Shown here: positions 60,573-64,000 of the stretch, piece after piece
How positions within the stretch are numbered: position 1 is the first letter of the stretch
Layout of the letters: each line of letters begins with the position of its first letter
Assembly (NCBI RefSeq): GCF_036967205.1
Contig: NZ_CP146022.1
Span: forward strand, 8,308,001 to 8,372,000
Length of the DNA stretch: 64,000 bases
Direction: 5' to 3'
DNA from: Streptomyces sp. Q6
GTDB taxonomy: Bacteria > Actinomycetota > Actinomycetes > Streptomycetales > Streptomycetaceae
The notes under the pieces: model-generated
Seen by the model: the letters and a program-made list of their open reading frames with translations, nothing else
Told to the model about the DNA's origin: nothing
The model's database searches: none
Translations under genes and position numbers: made by a program

Positions 60573-61303
60573 ACGCCACCCTCCCCGGCCCCGCGCCGCG
60601 CCTCACCGTGGAAGACCTCAGTGTGCACTACGGCGGCGTCTGCGCGGTGAGCAACATCGGCTTCACCGTCGAACCCGGTCAGTCCGTCGGCGTGATCGGT
60701 GCCAACGGCGCGGGCAAGACCTCCACCCTCAAGGCGCTGATGGGCCTCGTCCCCCGCACCAGCGGGCGCATCACGCTCGGCGGTACGGACCTCTCCAGGG
60801 CCAAGGCCCGCGACATGGTCCGGCACGGGATCGGATACGTCCCCGAGGGGCGGCACGTCTTCCCCGGACTGCCGGTGGAGAAGAACCTCCTGCTCGGCGC
60901 GTACGCACGTGCCTGGAACAAGGAGGTGCACCAGCAACTCGACGAGATCTACGACCTGTTCCCGGTCCTCGGCGAGATGAGGCACCGGCTCGCAGGCGCG
61001 CTCTCCGGCGGTCAGCAGCAGATGCTCGCCATGGGCCGGGCCCTGATGAGCAGACCGCGCCTGCTCATCCTCGACGAGCCGTCCATGGGGCTGTCCCCGA
61101 AGCTCGTCGGCAGCATCCTCGACGTCCTGCTGCGGCTGCGCGACGAGGGCCTGAGCCTGCTCCTGGTGGAGCAGAACGCCAAGCTGACCTTCGGGGTCAC
61201 CAGCCACTGCATCGTCATGGAGAACGGGGAGGCCGCCATGGCCGGCAGCTCCGCCGAACTCAGCCACGACCCCCGGGTGCGCGAGGTCTACCTGGGCCTC
61301 TAG
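60569..61303 (+). CDS. Liv-type ABC transporter ATPase (LivF-like)
   Basis: 244-residue ATPase: GANGAGKTS Walker A, GIGYVPEGRHVFPGLPVEKNLLLGA (diagnostic LivF segment), LSGGQQQMLAMGRALMSRPRLLILDEPSMGLSP. GTG 60569 overlaps the fusion gene stop. Completes the importer and is followed by a strong hairpin. Confidence 0.93.
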   Translation: MNATLPGPAPRLTVEDLSVHYGGVCAVSNIGFTVEPGQSVGVIGANGAGKTSTLKALMGLVPRTSGRITLGGTDLSRAKARDMVRHGIGYVPEGRHVFPGLPVEKNLLLGAYARAWNKEVHQQLDEIYDLFPVLGEMRHRLAGALSGGQQQMLAMGRALMSRPRLLILDEPSMGLSPKLVGSILDVLLRLRDEGLSLLLVEQNAKLTFGVTSHCIVMENGEAAMAGSSAELSHDPRVREVYLGL

Positions 61304-61335
61304 TCCGTCGGGCGGTCGACCGGCCGCCCGACGGA
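61304..61335 (+). terminator. Hairpin terminator at the end of the transporter operon
   Basis: Perfect 12-bp inverted repeat (61304-61315 and 61324-61335) with an 8-nt loop, beginning at the LivF-like stop. There is no T-run, as is often the case in Streptomyces. Confidence 0.7.
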
Positions 61336-61469
61336 GCCACCTGTCTCGGAGGCCGCGACCCGCACGGGCAGCAGTCGCGTCCGAGAACCTGAGCACGACG
61401 ACTTCACGCGCCAGGCACATCCTGATATTCATAACGAACTAGATAGTCCATAGCGTGCGCGGAGTTGCC

Positions 61470-62351
61470 GTGACCCAAAACTCATACCTGCTGGCACTCG
61501 TCGGTGCGGGGATCGGGCAGTCCCTCAGCCCCGAACTCCATGAACGAGAAGCCCGTCGGCACGGACTGCGGTACCTGTACCGCCTGCTGGACATGGACCC
61601 ACCCCTCCACGAGAGGAGCGAACGACTGGGGGACCGCATCGAGCACGCGCGGCTCCTCGGCTTCTCGGGCCTGAACGTCACCCACCCCTACAAACAGCTC
61701 GTCATGCCCTTCCTCGATCAACTCGCCCCCACCGCGACCCGGGTGGGCGCCGTCAACACCGTGGTCTTCACCCGCGACGGCAAGACTGTCGGACACAACA
61801 CGGACGTCGGCGGATTCGCGGCCGCCTTCGCACGCCACCTGCCGCGAGCTCCCCTCGGCAGCGTCGTGCAACTGGGCGCGGGAGGCGCCGGCGCCGCCGT
61901 CGGCCACGCCCTTCTCGCGGCGGGCGTCGAACACCTGACGATCACCGACCCGCACCTCGACCGGGCGGAGGGCCTGGCCAAAACCCTCAACGAGCACGCC
62001 GGTGCCGAGCGGGCCGAAGCCTGCGCCGCCTCCGAGGCCACCCGGCGACTCGCCCACGCAGACGGACTCGTCAACGCGTCATCCGTCGGCACCGAACACG
62101 ACCTGCGACTGCCCCTGCCCGAGGAGGCCCTGCATCCCGCTCTCTGGGTGGCGGACATCAACTACCACCCCCTCCTGACGCCCCTTCTGCACGCCGCAGG
62201 TGCCGTGGGGTGCACGGTCTTCCACGGCGGAAGCATGCTGGTCCACCAAGCGGCGGAGGCCTTCCACCTGTTCACGGGCCGAGCCCCGTCCGTCGCCCAC
62301 ATGCTCGCGGACTTCGCGGAACTCACCGCGGACGGCCAGGCCCACACCTAG
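61470..62351 (+). CDS. Shikimate/quinate 5-dehydrogenase-like protein (AroE/QsuD type)
   Basis: 293-residue NAD(P) dehydrogenase. Substrate serines in QSLSPELHE, catalytic Lys in NVTHPYKQ, Asp in GHNTDVGGF, Rossmann loop LGAGGAG. The pattern, including the ending FHLFTGRAP, is closer to corynebacterial QsuD (quinate catabolism) than to biosynthetic AroE. GTG 61470 with GGAG 5 bp upstream is preferred over 61455. Upstream AT-rich DNA has a short ACTA-GA-TAGT palindrome (61438-61447). Confidence 0.88.
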   Translation: MTQNSYLLALVGAGIGQSLSPELHEREARRHGLRYLYRLLDMDPPLHERSERLGDRIEHARLLGFSGLNVTHPYKQLVMPFLDQLAPTATRVGAVNTVVFTRDGKTVGHNTDVGGFAAAFARHLPRAPLGSVVQLGAGGAGAAVGHALLAAGVEHLTITDPHLDRAEGLAKTLNEHAGAERAEACAASEATRRLAHADGLVNASSVGTEHDLRLPLPEEALHPALWVADINYHPLLTPLLHAAGAVGCTVFHGGSMLVHQAAEAFHLFTGRAPSVAHMLADFAELTADGQAHT

Positions 62352-63055
62352 GTCCTGTCCGGCCGCTCCTGCCCGTCCGACTCGGAGATCGGCTCGGAGA
62401 CCGACTCGGAGACCGGCTTGCGGGCGAGGATCTGGATCCCCTGTGACGCGTGTCCGCTCATGGTGCTCACGGTGATGTCCCGCGTGTCCACGGTCTCGAA
62501 CTCGCGCAGCAGCGAAGGGAACCACGAACGGGGGTGGTGCCGGAAGACCGCACCCTCCTCTGTCTCGAAGACGCCGTACTGGTCCTGGCGCGAGGCGCTC
62601 CGGTCGTAGCGGTCGCGGTTGCGTTCGTCGTCCTGGAGCAGGAAGTCGCTGACGTACAGGACGCCGCCGGGCTTGAGAACCCGGTGGAGTTCGGCGATCA
62701 GCCGATGCTGGGCACCCTCGTCGGGGACACAGGTCAGCACGGCGAACAGCACGGCCGCGTCGAAGGCCGCATCCGGGAACGGCGAGGCCGGTGGCGTCTC
62801 CAGAACCGTCAACCGCGCGCCGAGACCAGCTCGACGGGCACGTTCGATCATGGCCGACGAGGTGTCGACGCCCGAGAGATGGTCGAAACCGTGGTGCGTG
62901 AGCTCGCGCAGAGTGCGGCCGTATCCGCAGCCGTAGTCGAGGATCGCGGCGTGCTTGCCGATGCTGGTGAGCCACGGCAGATGCAGTGGGTGCGTGAACG
63001 TCTTCGTGGCCGCGGCGGCGTCCCAGTAGGGCGTCTGGCTGTCCAGGTCTGACAT
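62348..63055 (-). CDS. SAM-dependent class I methyltransferase
   Basis: 235-residue enzyme. Motif I LDYGCGYGRTL, acidic loop GVDTSSAMIERA, motif IV region DAAVLFAVLTCVP, and LKPGGVLYVSDFLL. Resembles methyltransferases acting on small molecules; substrate unknown. The last 20 residues are Ser/Glu repeats from near-hexamer CTCGGAGA repeats (62375-62420). AAGGAGG ribosome site before ATG 63055. Overlaps the convergent AroE-like gene by 4 bp. Confidence 0.88.
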   Translation of the reverse strand: MSDLDSQTPYWDAAAATKTFTHPLHLPWLTSIGKHAAILDYGCGYGRTLRELTHHGFDHLSGVDTSSAMIERARRAGLGARLTVLETPPASPFPDAAFDAAVLFAVLTCVPDEGAQHRLIAELHRVLKPGGVLYVSDFLLQDDERNRDRYDRSASRQDQYGVFETEEGAVFRHHPRSWFPSLLREFETVDTRDITVSTMSGHASQGIQILARKPVSESVSEPISESDGQERPDRT

Positions 63056-63201
63056 GCGGGATGCCTCCTTCGCGGTGCGGTGCTCCGCGGCCACGCCCAA
63101 CTGTCACCGCGCGCAACCCGGTTCCGCAGATACGGGCCCTCTTGCCGGGGCGGAACGGCCATTTCACACCGCGGACCACGGGCGGGGGAAGTGGGGGAGT
63201 C

Positions 63202-63984
63202 ATGGCAGCGCGACGACGGCGTCGACGTACGAGGAAGCGGACGCGCAGGCGGTTGCAGCTCTGGGGCGTCGTGGTGGCGCTGATCGCCGCGGTGTGGGTC
63301 GCCGTCAACTGGGCCACGGTGTGGCCCTTCTTGGCGACGACGGCAGGCATCGCGGTCGTGGGTGGCGCCGGCTGGAGACTGCTCCTTGCGCACCGGCTCG
63401 CCGTCGACGAGGACCGGCGGTGGCGGGCGCAGGAGGAGGCGAAGGCGCGGGAACTGTCCATGGCGGAGGTCGACGCCCTGTCCTGGCAGGACTTCGAGCG
63501 CTACGTCGCCGATCTGTGCCGCCGGGACGGCTGCACGAAGGCCGTCGTCAGCGGCAAGAGCGGCGACCTGGGCGCCGACGTCATCGGCTACCTTCCCGAC
63601 GGCCGCAAACTGGTCGTCCAGGTCAAGAAATACGCGCCCGAGCGCAGTGTGCCCTCGCAGAACATGCAGAAATTCGTCGGTACCTCGCGTCCTGAACACG
63701 GCGCGGACGTCGCCGTGTTCAGGACCACGTGCCGAGGCTTCACGAAGGCCGCCCGGGGGTTGGCGGTACGTTCTGCCTGGCCAGGCCCACGGGGCAGGCG
63801 GCGTCCGTACGGTCCGGGAATCCGGGTGGTCGCCGACCGCGTTCGATCAACAGCCCCTCATACGCGCTTGCTTCGTCGCCCAGGAGACCTCGCTCATGTC
63901 AGAGACAGAGATCGATGCCCTTGTGTTCGATGTGCTCGGCACGCTCGTCGACGAACCCGCCGGAATCCGCGCCGGTATCCGTGA
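63202..63984 (+). CDS. Mrr-like restriction-endonuclease-fold membrane protein, 3' end atypical
   Basis: Arg-rich N-terminus, two transmembrane helices (about 19-37 and 40-58), then an Mrr_cat-like domain: LSWQDFERYVADLCRRDGC, GDLGADVIGY (metal Asp) and LVVQVKKY (QxK). Mrr-type enzymes cleave DNA; membrane-anchored members are common in actinomycetes but poorly understood. After GFTKAARGLAVRS the sequence turns Arg-rich and runs on to a stop at 63984, out of frame through the next gene start at 63896. A frameshift or missense insertion near 63770 is likely. GGGGGAG ribosome site. Confidence 0.65.
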   Translation: MAARRRRRRTRKRTRRRLQLWGVVVALIAAVWVAVNWATVWPFLATTAGIAVVGGAGWRLLLAHRLAVDEDRRWRAQEEAKARELSMAEVDALSWQDFERYVADLCRRDGCTKAVVSGKSGDLGADVIGYLPDGRKLVVQVKKYAPERSVPSQNMQKFVGTSRPEHGADVAVFRTTCRGFTKAARGLAVRSAWPGPRGRRRPYGPGIRVVADRVRSTAPHTRLLRRPGDLAHVRDRDRCPCVRCARHARRRTRRNPRRYP

Positions 63985-64000
63985 ACTCGCCCCCGCTCTC
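63896..64000 (+). CDS. HAD type II haloacid-dehalogenase-like gene, 5' part (cut by window edge)
   Basis: The first 35 codons from ATG 63896, AGGAGA 8 bp upstream. DALVFDVLGTLVDEP is HAD motif I with the nucleophilic Asp; the following Val (DVLG) is usual for type II dehalogenases (DxxGT). The rest lies outside the window. Confidence 0.75.
   Translation, partial: MSETEIDALVFDVLGTLVDEPAGIRAGIRELAPAL

Overview
The window is chromosomal DNA from a high-GC actinomycete, almost certainly a Streptomyces. Signs of this are the very GC-rich third codon positions, frequent GTG starts, 4-bp ATGA/GTGA overlaps between coupled genes, and the gene types present (streptogrisin-type protease, ANTAR protein, SpoIIE-type phosphatase, ECF42/DGPF pair, SigE-family ECF factor, paired ABC-F proteins). 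I saw no rRNA, tRNA, CRISPR array, prophage or intact insertion sequence. All functional calls come from reading motifs and family resemblance; no searches were run.

Left part (1-31.5 kb): ordinary Streptomyces genes. They include a ROK-like regulator tail and a HAD hydrolase, a membrane protein, a HIT protein, a secreted streptogrisin-like protease, a PhzF-like protein, a secreted NPP1 protein, a translationally coupled SPFH protein plus NAD-kinase-like protein, and msrA. Next come an FMN reductase divergent from a TetR gene with two palindromes between them, and a membrane Ser/Thr kinase. Two ABC-F genes follow; the first has a 5' leader with a 9-codon ORF and a large hairpin. Then come GNAT, MFS-TetR, an aldo/keto reductase, a PPOX protein, a cysteine-desulfurase-like enzyme, a sirtuin, a DoxX-like protein, ECF42 with its DGPF partner, a PAS-GAF-PP2C-HATPase phosphatase, a receiver protein, a SigE-family ECF factor with a membrane beta-propeller partner, a STAS-ANTAR protein and a winged-helix regulator.

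Middle part (31.5-43.4 kb): a SRPBCC protein, a sulfite-oxidase-family molybdoenzyme, then an MFS exporter, an HTH regulator and an alpha/beta hydrolase sharing a GATACC/GGTATC motif at two promoters. After these come an HTH regulator divergent from an aldo/keto reductase - zinc alcohol dehydrogenase - aldo/keto reductase run, a secreted protein, a 2'-5' RNA ligase-like protein, a barstar-like protein, and a gene-poor stretch with a probable gene remnant.

Right part (43.4-61.3 kb): the most unusual region. A minus-strand run carries a Tat-exported PQQ dehydrogenase with a C-terminal cupredoxin-like domain, a secreted ThuA-like protein, and a complete pqqA-B-C-D-E set for making PQQ; pqqA is only 43 codons. 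Upstream of the dehydrogenase lies an array of nine near-palindromic 12-mers at 19-20 bp pitch (50044-50213). Beyond it is an IclR-controlled divergent cluster. One arm encodes the IclR regulator, a CaiB-type CoA-transferase and a small citrate-synthase-like lyase. The other arm encodes an aldehyde dehydrogenase, a ThDP enzyme and a Liv-type ABC importer. Together these suggest extracellular quinoprotein oxidation followed by import, 2-oxoacid decarboxylation, aldehyde oxidation and CoA-dependent cleavage of an unidentified organic acid. That assignment is inference.

Right edge (61.4-64 kb): an AroE/QsuD-like dehydrogenase, a SAM methyltransferase, an Mrr-like membrane nuclease with an odd 3' end, and the start of a haloacid-dehalogenase-like gene cut by the window edge.
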